A DNA stretch of 64,000 nt from an uncultured Lachnospiraceae bacterium (GTDB taxonomy: Bacteria; Bacillota; Clostridia; Lachnospirales; Lachnospiraceae), in assembly GCA_910585635.1 (NCBI GenBank), contig CAJUFE010000003.1, forward strand, positions 103,824 to 167,823. The letters are read 5' to 3'. The notes under the pieces were generated by a model that had not been told where the DNA came from, did not search any database, and was given only the letters and a program-made list of their open reading frames with translations. Made by a program: the position numbers and the translations under genes. Numbering within the stretch: the stretch's first letter is position 1; the number at the start of each line of letters is the position of its first letter. Below are positions 8,723 through 16,276 of the stretch, piece by piece.

Positions 8723-9163
8723 ATGGAATTATATAATTTAAAGCCTGCAGAAGGTTCCAAGCACAGCGACAACTTCAGGAGAGGCCGCGGGCATGGATCC
8801 GGCAATGGCAAGACAGCCGGTAAAGGCCATAAAGGCCAGAAGGCTCGTTCCGGCGCACCAAGGCCTGGATTTGAAGGCGGCCAGATGCCCTTATACAGAC
8901 GTATACCCAAGAGAGGCTTCACAAACCGCAATTCCAAGACGATCGTGAGCCTGAACGTCGATAAGCTGGAGCAGTTTGATGAGGGTACGGAGGTGACGAT
9001 CCAGCTGCTGCTGGAAAAAGGCATCATCAAGGACGTGTACGACGGCGTGAAGATCCTTGGTAACGGAGACTTGACCAAAAAGCTGACTGTTAAGGTAAAT
9101 GCCTTCAGCGAGGGCGCAAAGACTAAGATCGAGGCTTTAGGCGGAACCTGCGAGGTGATATGA
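8723..9163 (+). CDS. rplO: 50S ribosomal protein L15
   Basis: L15 (146 residues) is a late-assembly protein. The flexible glycine-rich basic N-terminus (RGHGSGNGKTAGKGHKGQ) and GFEGGQMPLYRR are diagnostic. The stop is one base before the secY start codon, so secY translation is probably coupled to rplO. Confidence 0.97.
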   Translation: MELYNLKPAEGSKHSDNFRRGRGHGSGNGKTAGKGHKGQKARSGAPRPGFEGGQMPLYRRIPKRGFTNRNSKTIVSLNVDKLEQFDEGTEVTIQLLLEKGIIKDVYDGVKILGNGDLTKKLTVKVNAFSEGAKTKIEALGGTCEVI

Positions 9164-9164
9164 T

Positions 9165-10478
9165 ATGTTTCAAACGATCCGTAACGCATTTAAGGTGAAG
9201 GAGATCCGAAAAGGTCTTCTCTACACCTTCATGATGCTGGTCGTGATCCGGTTTGGCTCTCAGCTCCCTACCCCGGGCGTTAACCCGACTTATCTGAAGA
9301 AGTTTTTTGATCAGGCGGGAGATGCCCTGGGCTTCATAAATGCCGTGACGGGAAGTTCCTTCGAGAACATGTCGATCCTGGCGCTGAGCATCACACCGTA
9401 TATCACCTCCTCCATCATCATGCAGCTGTTGACGATCGCGATTCCGAAGCTGGAAGAGATGCAGAAGGAGGGTGAGGACGGGAGAAGGAAGATCCTGGAA
9501 TACACCCGTTATGTGACGGTGGCGCTGGCACTCCTGCAGTCTTCCGCCATGTCGATCGGTTTTGGCCGGCAGGGCTTTTTGATCGATTATAATGTGTGGA
9601 GCATCATCGTGGCGGTCAGCTGTATGACAGCAGGGAGCGCGTTCCTGATGTGGGTCGGCGAGCAGATCACGGAAAAGGGCGTGGGGAACGGGATCTCCAT
9701 CGTTCTGTTGTTCAACATCATCTCCAGCGTCCCCAATGATGCGGTCACGCTGTTCACCCGCTTTATCCGGGGCAAGAAGGTGCCGGTGGCTGTGGTCTCC
9801 GCGCTGATCATCCTGGCGATCATCATCGCGATGGTGGTGTATGTCATCATCTTAAATGACGCGGAGAGGCGGATCCCGGTCCAGTATTCCAAGAAGATGC
9901 AGGGCCGCAAGATGGTCGGAGGCCAGTCCTCCCATATCCCGCTGAAGGTCAACACGGCAGGAGTCATGCCGGTGATCTTTGCCTCCTCGATCATGTCCTT
10001 CCCGGTCATCATCGGCAAGTTCATCGGGGTGGGTACCGGCACGATCCCGGGGAAGATCCTGGCGGTCTTAGACACCTCCAACTGGCTGGTGCCGGAGCGC
10101 CCGGTATATTCGATCGGACTGGTGATCTATATCGCGCTGTTGATCTTATTCGCCTACTTCTATACGTCGATCTCCTTCAATCCGCTGGAGGTGGCGAACA
10201 ATATGAAGAAGCAGGGCGGCTTTATCCCGGGCATCCGTCCCGGCAAGCCTACGTCGGATTACCTGGATAAGATCTTGAACTATATCGTGTTCATCGGCGC
10301 GGTCGCGCTGACCGTAGTGGCGGTCCTCCCCATCGCGTTTTCCGGCCTTTTCAGTGTGAGCCGGATCTCCTTCTCGGGGACCTCCCTGATCATCATCGTC
10401 AGCGTCGTGCTGGAGACCATCAAATCTATCGAGTCAAAGATGCTGGTACGGAACTACAAAGGCTTCTTAAATGATTAA
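9165..10478 (+). CDS. secY: Preprotein translocase subunit SecY
   Basis: SecY (437 residues) is the channel subunit of the Sec translocon. About ten hydrophobic spans are seen, with the plug region after TM1, the GVGNGISIVLLFNI block near residue 175, and the cytosolic loop with KQGGFIPGIRPGKPT near residue 350. It sits between rplO and adk as in most Firmicutes and is followed by a small hairpin. Confidence 0.98.
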   Translation: MFQTIRNAFKVKEIRKGLLYTFMMLVVIRFGSQLPTPGVNPTYLKKFFDQAGDALGFINAVTGSSFENMSILALSITPYITSSIIMQLLTIAIPKLEEMQKEGEDGRRKILEYTRYVTVALALLQSSAMSIGFGRQGFLIDYNVWSIIVAVSCMTAGSAFLMWVGEQITEKGVGNGISIVLLFNIISSVPNDAVTLFTRFIRGKKVPVAVVSALIILAIIIAMVVYVIILNDAERRIPVQYSKKMQGRKMVGGQSSHIPLKVNTAGVMPVIFASSIMSFPVIIGKFIGVGTGTIPGKILAVLDTSNWLVPERPVYSIGLVIYIALLILFAYFYTSISFNPLEVANNMKKQGGFIPGIRPGKPTSDYLDKILNYIVFIGAVALTVVAVLPIAFSGLFSVSRISFSGTSLIIIVSVVLETIKSIESKMLVRNYKGFLND

Positions 10479-10489
10479 AAAGCACATCG

Positions 10490-10517
10490 AGCACTCTCGA
10501 TCTAAGAGAGTGCTTTT
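10490..10517 (+). terminator. Weak terminator or attenuator after secY
   Basis: A 9-bp perfect stem (AGCACTCTC at 10490-10498, GAGAGTGCT at 10506-10514) with a 7-base loop is followed by only four T residues. It probably lowers, rather than stops, transcription into adk. Confidence 0.6.
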
Positions 10518-10552
10518 GGAGTATAAGGAGGACTAAAAAGGAGGATGAGAAC

Positions 10553-11197
10553 ATGAGATTGATCATGCTAGGAGCGCCTGGCGCAGGAAAAGGGACACAG
10601 GCAAAGAAGATCGCGGCGAAGTATCAGATCCCCCACATCTCCACGGGAGATATCTTCCGGGCCAATATCAAGGCCGGGACAGAGCTGGGGATGAAGGCCA
10701 AGTCTTACATGGATCAGGGACAGCTGGTGCCGGATGAAGTGACCATCGGGATGCTGTTAGACCGGATCTCCCAGGATGACAGCAAGGCCGGTTATGTGCT
10801 GGACGGGTTCCCCAGGACGATCCCCCAGGCAGAGAGCCTGACCGCCGCGTTAAAGGAGCGGGGAGAGAAGATCGACTATGCGGTGAACGTGGACGTGCCA
10901 GATGAGAACATCGTCAACCGTATGTCCGGCCGGCGCGCGTGCATAGGCTGCGGCGCGACCTACCATATCCTGTTCAATGCACCGAAGACGGCGGATGTCT
11001 GTGATACCTGCGGTGAGAAGCTGGTCCTCAGGGATGACGATAAGCCGGAGACCGTGCAGAAGCGTCTGACCGTCTACCATGACCAGACCCAGCCGCTGAT
11101 CGATTATTATAAGAAAGAAGGCGCTCTGGTGGAGGTGGATGGGACCCAGGATATGGAAAAGGTCTTCCAGGATATCGTGAAGATCTTGGGAGAATAG
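10553..11197 (+). CDS. adk: Adenylate kinase, zinc-containing
   Basis: Adenylate kinase (214 residues) converts ATP and AMP to two ADP in the cytoplasm. The P-loop GAPGAGKGT starts at residue 7, and DGFPRT (84-89) is part of the AMP site. The LID carries four cysteines (130, 133, 150, 153), the structural zinc site of Gram-positive enzymes. AAAAAGGAGGATGAGAAC sets the start. It is co-directional with map, 3 bp downstream. Confidence 0.98.
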   Translation: MRLIMLGAPGAGKGTQAKKIAAKYQIPHISTGDIFRANIKAGTELGMKAKSYMDQGQLVPDEVTIGMLLDRISQDDSKAGYVLDGFPRTIPQAESLTAALKERGEKIDYAVNVDVPDENIVNRMSGRRACIGCGATYHILFNAPKTADVCDTCGEKLVLRDDDKPETVQKRLTVYHDQTQPLIDYYKKEGALVEVDGTQDMEKVFQDIVKILGE

Positions 11198-11200
11198 ACG

Positions 11201-11950
11201 ATGGTATCCATCAAATCGAAGAAAGAGATCGAGCGGATGCGGGAGGCGGGCAAGATCCTTGCCCGCGTCCACCAGGAGCTGGGCCAGGCATTAAAGCCCG
11301 GGATGTCCACCTGGGAGGTGGATAAGCTGGGGGAGCGCATCATCCGGGACTTTGGCTGTATCCCTTCTTTTAAAAATTACAACGGCTTTCCGGCTTCGAT
11401 CTGTGTGTCGGTGAACGACGAGGTGGTCCACGGGATCCCGGACCGGCACAGGATCTTACAGGAAGGGGATATCGTCAGCCTGGACGCAGGGGTGATCTGG
11501 AAGGGATACCACTCCGACGCGGCCAGGACCCATGGGATCGGGCAGATCTCGCCCCAGGCCCGCAAGTTGATCGAAGTGACGGAACAATGTTTCTATGAAG
11601 GGATTAAATATGCAAAAGCTGGAAATCATTTAAATGATATCTCCACTGCCATCCAGCGATATGCGGAAAGCTTTGGGTACGGGGTGGTCCGGGACCTGGT
11701 AGGCCATGGGATCGGCTCCCGCCTCCATGAAGATCCGGAAGTGCCGAATTTTTCCCAGAAAAAAAGAGGCGTCCGTCTCAGGCCGGGCATGACCCTGGCG
11801 ATAGAGCCGATGATCAATGAGGGCCGGTATGACGTGGTATGGCTGGACAATGACTGGACGGTGGTAACAGATGACGGATCGCTGTCCGCCCACTATGAGA
11901 ACACGATCCTGATCACCGATGGTGAGCCGGAGATCTTGTCTTTACCATGA
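11201..11950 (+). CDS. map: Methionine aminopeptidase, type I
   Basis: MetAP (249 residues) removes the initiator methionine from new proteins. The five metal ligands of the pita-bread fold are seen: Asp95, Asp106, His169, Glu202 and Glu233, with His76 as the substrate-binding histidine. No N-terminal extension or zinc finger is present. The stop codon lies inside the first copy of a short tandem DNA repeat. Confidence 0.97.
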   Translation: MVSIKSKKEIERMREAGKILARVHQELGQALKPGMSTWEVDKLGERIIRDFGCIPSFKNYNGFPASICVSVNDEVVHGIPDRHRILQEGDIVSLDAGVIWKGYHSDAARTHGIGQISPQARKLIEVTEQCFYEGIKYAKAGNHLNDISTAIQRYAESFGYGVVRDLVGHGIGSRLHEDPEVPNFSQKKRGVRLRPGMTLAIEPMINEGRYDVVWLDNDWTVVTDDGSLSAHYENTILITDGEPEILSLP

Positions 11951-12092
11951 AAGTCCGCCGCCGGATAGGCGGCATGTATCCAGGGATGCCAAGTGCGCCC
12001 GCCAGGCGCATGCAGGTTTACCATGAAAGTCCGCGGCCGGATAGGCGGCATGCAGGTTCACGATGAAAGCCTGCGGCCGGATAGGGAGCATG
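11942..12092. repeat. Three degenerate 35-bp repeats at the map 3' end
   Basis: Copies at 11942-11976, 12018-12052 and 12057-12092 share the core ATGAAAGTCCGC followed by GGCCGGATAGG. The first copy includes the last codons and stop of map. The repeats are G+C-rich and each can fold around GCCG/CGGC, so they could form a structured mRNA tail. No gene lies between map and 12130. Confidence 0.75.
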
Positions 12093-12129
12093 GCCCCTGA
12101 TAAAGGGCCATAGTGGATAGGAGGCAGGA

Positions 12130-12441
12130 GTGAGCAGGAAAAAAGCTTCGGATCAGAGGGTCTGCTATGGACCGGGCTGTCTGGCCAGGAGTCTGGCCGG
12201 TCATGATAAAGGAAGGCTTTATGTCATATTGGGAGAGGACGGGGAATATGTTATCCTGACGGATGGCAGGATACGGACCGTGGACCGGCCGAAACGGAAG
12301 AACAAAAAGCATGTGCAGCTCCAGTATCCACAGGATAGGACTCTGGAGCATGAGCTGGAAGGATCGGGAGCCTTGAGCGATGAGGAGATCGTAAAGGCCT
12401 TAGAGCGCGTCAGGAGGAGCTCCCGCAGCAAGGAGGAATAG
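12130..12441 (+). CDS. KOW-domain RNA-binding protein (L14e/L27e-like)
   Basis: This 103-residue protein belongs to the small KOW proteins found between map and infA in Clostridia. Residues 15-50 form the KOW-like fold (GCLARSLAGHDKGRLYVI, then a second strand with ILTDGRIRTV), followed by a basic segment RPKRKNKK. The C-terminal 35 residues are charged and helical. The start is GTG at 12130, next to GGAGGCAGGAG. The family is thought to bind RNA; its exact role is not known to me. Confidence 0.85.
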   Translation: MSRKKASDQRVCYGPGCLARSLAGHDKGRLYVILGEDGEYVILTDGRIRTVDRPKRKNKKHVQLQYPQDRTLEHELEGSGALSDEEIVKALERVRRSSRSKEE

Positions 12442-12446
12442 AAGGA

Positions 12447-12665
12447 ATGTCGAAAGCAGATGTGATCGAGATCGAGGGGAAAGTGGTAGAGAAGCTGCCT
12501 AACGCCATGTTCCAGGTGGAGCTGGAGAATGGCCACCAGGTGCTGGCCCATATCAGCGGAAAGCTGCGTATGAACTATATCCGGATCTTGCCAGGCGATA
12601 AAGTCACTCTCGAGATGTCCCCATATGACCTGTCTAAAGGGAGGATCATCTGGCGGGATAAATGA
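12447..12665 (+). CDS. infA: Translation initiation factor IF-1
   Basis: IF-1 (72 residues) occupies the A site of the 30S subunit during initiation. The S1/OB fold sequence begins MSKADVIEIEGKVVEKLPNAMF and ends KGRIIWRDK. It lies 5 bp after the KOW gene, so both are on one transcript. Confidence 0.98.
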   Translation: MSKADVIEIEGKVVEKLPNAMFQVELENGHQVLAHISGKLRMNYIRILPGDKVTLEMSPYDLSKGRIIWRDK

Positions 12666-12686
12666 GCATAGCCCAACAAAAAACGC

Positions 12687-12715
12687 TTGCATTTGCTGGG
12701 GCATTTTGGTATAAT
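12687..12715 (+). promoter_or_regulatory. Sigma-A promoter before rpmJ
   Basis: TTGCAT (12687-12692) and TATAAT (12710-12715) are separated by exactly 17 bp, with an extended TG one base before the -10. It would start a transcript carrying rpmJ, rpsM, rpsK, rpsD, rpoA and rplQ, partly independent of the upstream operon. Confidence 0.85.
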
Positions 12716-12755
12716 GTTTTAGCGACTTTGTTGGTCAACAGAAAGGAGAGTTACT

Positions 12756-12869
12756 GTGAAGGTTAGGAGTTCTGTAAAACCGATCTGCGAAAAGTGCAAG
12801 ATCATCAAGAGAAAAGGCAGTATCAGAGTGATCTGTGAGAATCCAAAGCACAAACAGAGACAAGGTTAA
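12756..12869 (+). CDS. rpmJ: 50S ribosomal protein L36
   Basis: L36 has 37 residues and starts at GTG 12756 after AAAGGAGAG. It reads MKVRSSVKPICEKCKIIKRK and then has the second zinc-ligand part with Cys and His (VICENPKH). This is the zinc-binding C+ form, with three cysteines and one histidine. It is the smallest gene in the cluster. Confidence 0.96.
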   Translation: MKVRSSVKPICEKCKIIKRKGSIRVICENPKHKQRQG

Positions 12870-12892
12870 AAATTTTAGGAGGAGTAAAAACG

Positions 12893-13261
12893 ATGGCTCG
12901 TATTGCAGGCGTTGATTTGCCAAGAGAGAAACGTGTTGAGATCGGTCTGACTTATATCTACGGTATCGGTAGAGCAAGTTCCAACCGTATCCTCAAGGAT
13001 GCAGGAGTGGATCCGGATACCCGTGTCAAGGATCTGACCGACGACGAAGTGAGGAAGCTGGCGGCAGTGATCGCGGATACCCAGATGGTAGAAGGCGATC
13101 TGCGCAGAGAGATCGCCATGAACATCAAGCGTCTCCAGGAGATCGGCTGCTATCGCGGCATCCGGCACAGGAAGAGCCTTCCGGTCCGCGGACAGAAGAC
13201 GAAGACGAACGCCAGGACCCGTAAAGGCCCCAGGAAGACCGTTGCGAACAAGAAGAAGTGA
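12893..13261 (+). CDS. rpsM: 30S ribosomal protein S13
   Basis: S13 (122 residues) forms bridges between subunits and touches P-site tRNA. The start MARIAGVDLPREKRV and the basic tail RGQKTKTNARTRKGPRKT are signatures. A 109-bp gap without strong structure separates it from rpsK. Confidence 0.98.
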   Translation: MARIAGVDLPREKRVEIGLTYIYGIGRASSNRILKDAGVDPDTRVKDLTDDEVRKLAAVIADTQMVEGDLRREIAMNIKRLQEIGCYRGIRHRKSLPVRGQKTKTNARTRKGPRKTVANKKK

Positions 13262-13370
13262 TGACAGGCAGCATTTGAACGTATCAAAAAAAGCAGCATA
13301 GAGGATCAGATCTGTATGTTTTAAAAACAGGAATAAGATCTGGAAGATTCAGAAAGTAGGTTAGTTTAAA

Positions 13371-13772
13371 ATGGCTAAAAATAAGTCCACTGCTAAGAAA
13401 GTGACGAAAAAGCGTATTAAGAAAAACGTTGAACGCGGACAAGCACACATCCAGTCATCTTTTAACAACACGATCGTGACGTTGACAGATGCACAGGGGA
13501 ACGCCTTATCTTGGGCGAGTGCTGGTGGTCTGGGATTTAGAGGTTCAAGAAAATCTACTCCGTATGCAGCTCAGATGGCCGCAGAAACTGCAACAAAGGC
13601 AGCTCTTATCCATGGACTAAAGTCTGTGGACGTTATGGTAAAGGGACCGGGTTCCGGGCGTGAAGCCGCGATCCGCGCATTACAGGCCTGCGGGTTAGAG
13701 GTGACCAGTATCAAGGACGTGACCCCGGTACCACACAACGGATGCCGTCCACCAAAGCGTAGAAGAGTATGA
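13371..13772 (+). CDS. rpsK: 30S ribosomal protein S11
   Basis: S11 (133 residues) lies on the 30S platform. The family block FNNTIVTLTDAQGNALSWASAG and the C-terminal PVPHNGCRPPKRRRV are present. The ribosome site is weaker than for its neighbours (GTAGG about 11 bp upstream). Confidence 0.98.
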   Translation: MAKNKSTAKKVTKKRIKKNVERGQAHIQSSFNNTIVTLTDAQGNALSWASAGGLGFRGSRKSTPYAAQMAAETATKAALIHGLKSVDVMVKGPGSGREAAIRALQACGLEVTSIKDVTPVPHNGCRPPKRRRV

Positions 13773-13789
13773 TCGGGAGGTAAGATAAA

Positions 13790-14383
13790 GTGGCAGTTAA
13801 TAGAGTTCCTGTTCTTAAAAGATGCAGATCCCTTGGTATGGATCCGATCTATTTAGGGATCGATAAAAAATCGAACAGAGAGTTAAAGAGAGCAAACCGT
13901 AAGCTGAGCGAGTATGGCCAGCAGCTGAGAGAAAAGCAGAAAGCAAAGTTCATCTATGGCGTTCTGGAGAAGCCCTTCCGCAATTACTATGCGAAGGCCT
14001 CCAAGATGAACGGCATGGTGGGTACCAACCTGATGATCCTCTTAGAGACCAGGCTGGATAATGTGGTGTTCCGTCTGGGCTTTGCCCGCACCAGGAGAGA
14101 AGCGAGACAGATCGTGGGCCATCAGCATATCCTTGTGAACGGCAAGCGTGTGCAGATCCCGTCCTATCGGGTAAAGGCCGGGGATACCGTGGAGATCCGG
14201 GAGAAGAGCAAGTCTTCCCAGCGGTATAAAGATATCTTAGAGGTCACAGCAGGACGTATGGTCCCGGCCTGGCTGGAAGCCGATCAGGAGAACTTGAAGG
14301 GCGTGGTGAAGGAACTGCCGACCAGAGATGAGATCGACGTTCCGGTGAACGAGACGCTCATCGTCGAGTTGTACTCCAAATAA
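13790..14383 (+). CDS. rpsD: 30S ribosomal protein S4
   Basis: S4 (197 residues) is a primary 16S rRNA binder with an S4 RNA-binding domain around residues 88-150 (LLETRLDNVVFRLGFA). Only one cysteine is near the N-terminus, so this is the zinc-free form. Translation starts at GTG 13790. S4 also represses its own synthesis in Bacillus; no matching leader was recognised here. Confidence 0.97.
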   Translation: MAVNRVPVLKRCRSLGMDPIYLGIDKKSNRELKRANRKLSEYGQQLREKQKAKFIYGVLEKPFRNYYAKASKMNGMVGTNLMILLETRLDNVVFRLGFARTRREARQIVGHQHILVNGKRVQIPSYRVKAGDTVEIREKSKSSQRYKDILEVTAGRMVPAWLEADQENLKGVVKELPTRDEIDVPVNETLIVELYSK

Positions 14384-14398
14384 TGGAGGAGGTTTTTG

Positions 14399-14470
14399 AT
14401 GCCTCAGTATGCAGAAAAGCTGCCGGGGGCAGGTTTGCTGTATGATCACCCTAAAAGGAGGGGCTATTAG
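14399..14470 (+). CDS. Possible 23-residue leader ORF coupled to rpoA
   Basis: An ATG at 14399 is preceded by a very strong GGAGGAGG (14386-14393) and opens a 23-codon frame (MPQYAEKLPGAGLLYDHPKR, then RGY). Its TAG overlaps the rpoA GTG start in TAGTG, and the rpoA ribosome site AAAAGGAGG lies within its last codons. The arrangement suggests that ribosomes translating this short frame feed into rpoA. I do not recognise the peptide. Confidence 0.5.
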   Translation: MPQYAEKLPGAGLLYDHPKRRGY

Positions 14471-15429
14471 TGTTCGATTTTGAGAAACCAAACATTGAAA
14501 TTGCAGAGATTTCAGAAGATAAGAAATATGGAAAGTTTGTAGTTGAGCCCTTGGAGAGAGGCTACGGCACTACCCTTGGCAATTCCCTTAGAAGGATCAT
14601 GCTTTCTTCCTTGCCGGGTGCAGCAGTCAGTCAGGTAAAGATCGACGGAGTCCTGCATGAGTTCAGCTCGATCCCCGGGGTCAAGGAAGATGTGACTGAG
14701 ATCATCATGAACATCAAAAGTTTATCCATCAAAAACAGCAGCGATACCAGTGAGCCGAAGATCGCCTACATCGAGTTCGAGGGAGACGGTGTGATCACCG
14801 GCGCAGATGTACAGGCCGACGCGGATATCGAGATCATGAACCCGGAGCAGGTGATCGCCACTTTGAGCGGCGGACCGGACAGCAAATTCTATATGGAGCT
14901 GACCATCACCAAGGGCCGTGGTTATGTGAGCGCCGACAAGAACAAGAGCGAGGAGCTCCCGATCGGGGTGATCGCCGTAGATTCGATCTATACACCGGTG
15001 GAGCGGGTGAACATGACCGTAGAGAACACCCGTGTGGGCCAGGTCACGGACTATGACAAGCTCACGCTGGATGTCTTCACCAACGGGACATTGGCCCCTG
15101 ACGAGGCAGTCAGCCTGGCGGCTAAGGTATTGAGCGAGCATTTAAACCTTTTCATCGATCTTTCCGAAAACGCCAAGACCGCGGAGATCATGGTGGAAAA
15201 AGAGGATAATGAAAAGGAAAAAGTATTAGAGATGAACATCGACGAACTGGAGCTTTCTGTCCGTTCCTATAACTGCTTGAAGCGTGCCGGCATCAATACG
15301 GTGGAAGAGCTGTGCAACAGGACTTCCGAGGATATGATGAAGGTCCGCAATCTGGGGCGCAAGTCCTTAGAGGAAGTGCTGAACAAGTTAAAGGAACTGG
15401 GTCTCCAGTTAAATCCCAGCGACGAATAG
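14470..15429 (+). CDS. rpoA: RNA polymerase alpha subunit
   Basis: The alpha subunit (319 residues) nucleates RNA polymerase assembly. The N-terminal domain has FVVEPLERGYGTTLGNSLRR (residues 22-41), and the C-terminal domain (from about 245) has the helix-hairpin-helix elements that bind UP-element DNA and activators (SYNCLKRAGINTVEEL and RNLGRKSLEEV). The start is GTG at 14470. Confidence 0.98.
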   Translation: MFDFEKPNIEIAEISEDKKYGKFVVEPLERGYGTTLGNSLRRIMLSSLPGAAVSQVKIDGVLHEFSSIPGVKEDVTEIIMNIKSLSIKNSSDTSEPKIAYIEFEGDGVITGADVQADADIEIMNPEQVIATLSGGPDSKFYMELTITKGRGYVSADKNKSEELPIGVIAVDSIYTPVERVNMTVENTRVGQVTDYDKLTLDVFTNGTLAPDEAVSLAAKVLSEHLNLFIDLSENAKTAEIMVEKEDNEKEKVLEMNIDELELSVRSYNCLKRAGINTVEELCNRTSEDMMKVRNLGRKSLEEVLNKLKELGLQLNPSDE

Positions 15430-15501
15430 ATGCGGTCCGGCCAGTAAGCCCGATGATGCATGGCCGGGTACCCCCGCAAGATAAGGAAGAAGGAAGAGAT
15501 C

Positions 15502-16038
15502 ATGGCAGGATATAGAAAATTAGGAAGGACCGCTTCCCAGAGAAAGGCTCTGATCAGGAGCCAGGTCACCGCGCTGCTCTATCATGGAAAGATCAGGACC
15601 ACCGAGATGCGGGCAAAAGAGATCCGTAAGGTGGCAGAAGGTCTGATCGCCATGGCCGTGCGCGAGAAGGATAATTTTGAGACCGTCAAGGTCACCGCTA
15701 AGGTACCCCGCAAGGATAAGGACGGCAAGAGGGTAAAAGAAGTGGTGGACGGCAAGAAGGTCACCGTGTTCGACGAGGTCGAGAAGGAGATCAAGAAGGA
15801 TCTGCCCTCCAGGCTCCATGCCCGCCGCCAGATGTTGAAGGTCCTTTATGATGTGACCGAGGTCCCCACCAAGGCAGCCGGACGGAAGAGGAACACCAAG
15901 AAGGTGGATCTGCCCGCTAAGCTGTTCGACGAGATCGCACCGAAATACACCTCCCGCAACGGCGGCTACACCCGGATCGTGAAGATCGGACCCCGTAAGG
16001 GCGACGCGGCGATGGAAGTGCTGATCGAGCTGGTATAA
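15502..16038 (+). CDS. rplQ: 50S ribosomal protein L17, extended form
   Basis: L17 lies near the tunnel exit. ATG 15502 (MAGYRKLGRTASQRKALIRS) is chosen over a longer in-frame start. The product has 178 residues, against about 110-130 in most bacteria. The extra length is a charged insert of about 50 residues from residue 67 (KVPRKDKDGKRVKEVV onward). The C-terminal RNGGYTRIVKIGPRKGDAA is conserved. It is the last gene of the alpha operon. Confidence 0.95.
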   Translation: MAGYRKLGRTASQRKALIRSQVTALLYHGKIRTTEMRAKEIRKVAEGLIAMAVREKDNFETVKVTAKVPRKDKDGKRVKEVVDGKKVTVFDEVEKEIKKDLPSRLHARRQMLKVLYDVTEVPTKAAGRKRNTKKVDLPAKLFDEIAPKYTSRNGGYTRIVKIGPRKGDAAMEVLIELV

Positions 16039-16054
16039 GACACAGGATGGACAC

Positions 16055-16095
16055 AAAACTGTTTTATCATAGAGATATGGTAAGGCAGTTTTTTT
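16055..16095 (+). terminator. Terminator of the ribosomal operon
   Basis: AAAACTG (16055-16061) pairs with CAGTTTT, and an inner stem TTATCATA/TATGGTAA extends it; seven T residues follow. It ends the rplC-rplQ transcript. Confidence 0.88.
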
Positions 16096-16180
16096 ATGCC
16101 CTCCCGCCGCGGATCCCCTCAGCCGACTGCACGAAAAGCCACTCTCCTGATCTCTTAAGAAATAGTCAGGATATTGTAAG

Positions 16181-16209
16181 TTGCCTTCTTACGCCCCTCG
16201 ATCTATAAT
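16181..16209 (+). promoter_or_regulatory. Promoter for the first cell-wall-binding protein
   Basis: TTGCCT (16181-16186) and TATAAT (16204-16209) with a 17-bp spacer lie 68 bp before the next start codon. Confidence 0.75.
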
Positions 16210-16276
16210 GATAGAAGGATACTGAAGGAAGTAGATGTACTGTGCGGTCTGCATGGTCTAAGATGGAGGAGGGCAT

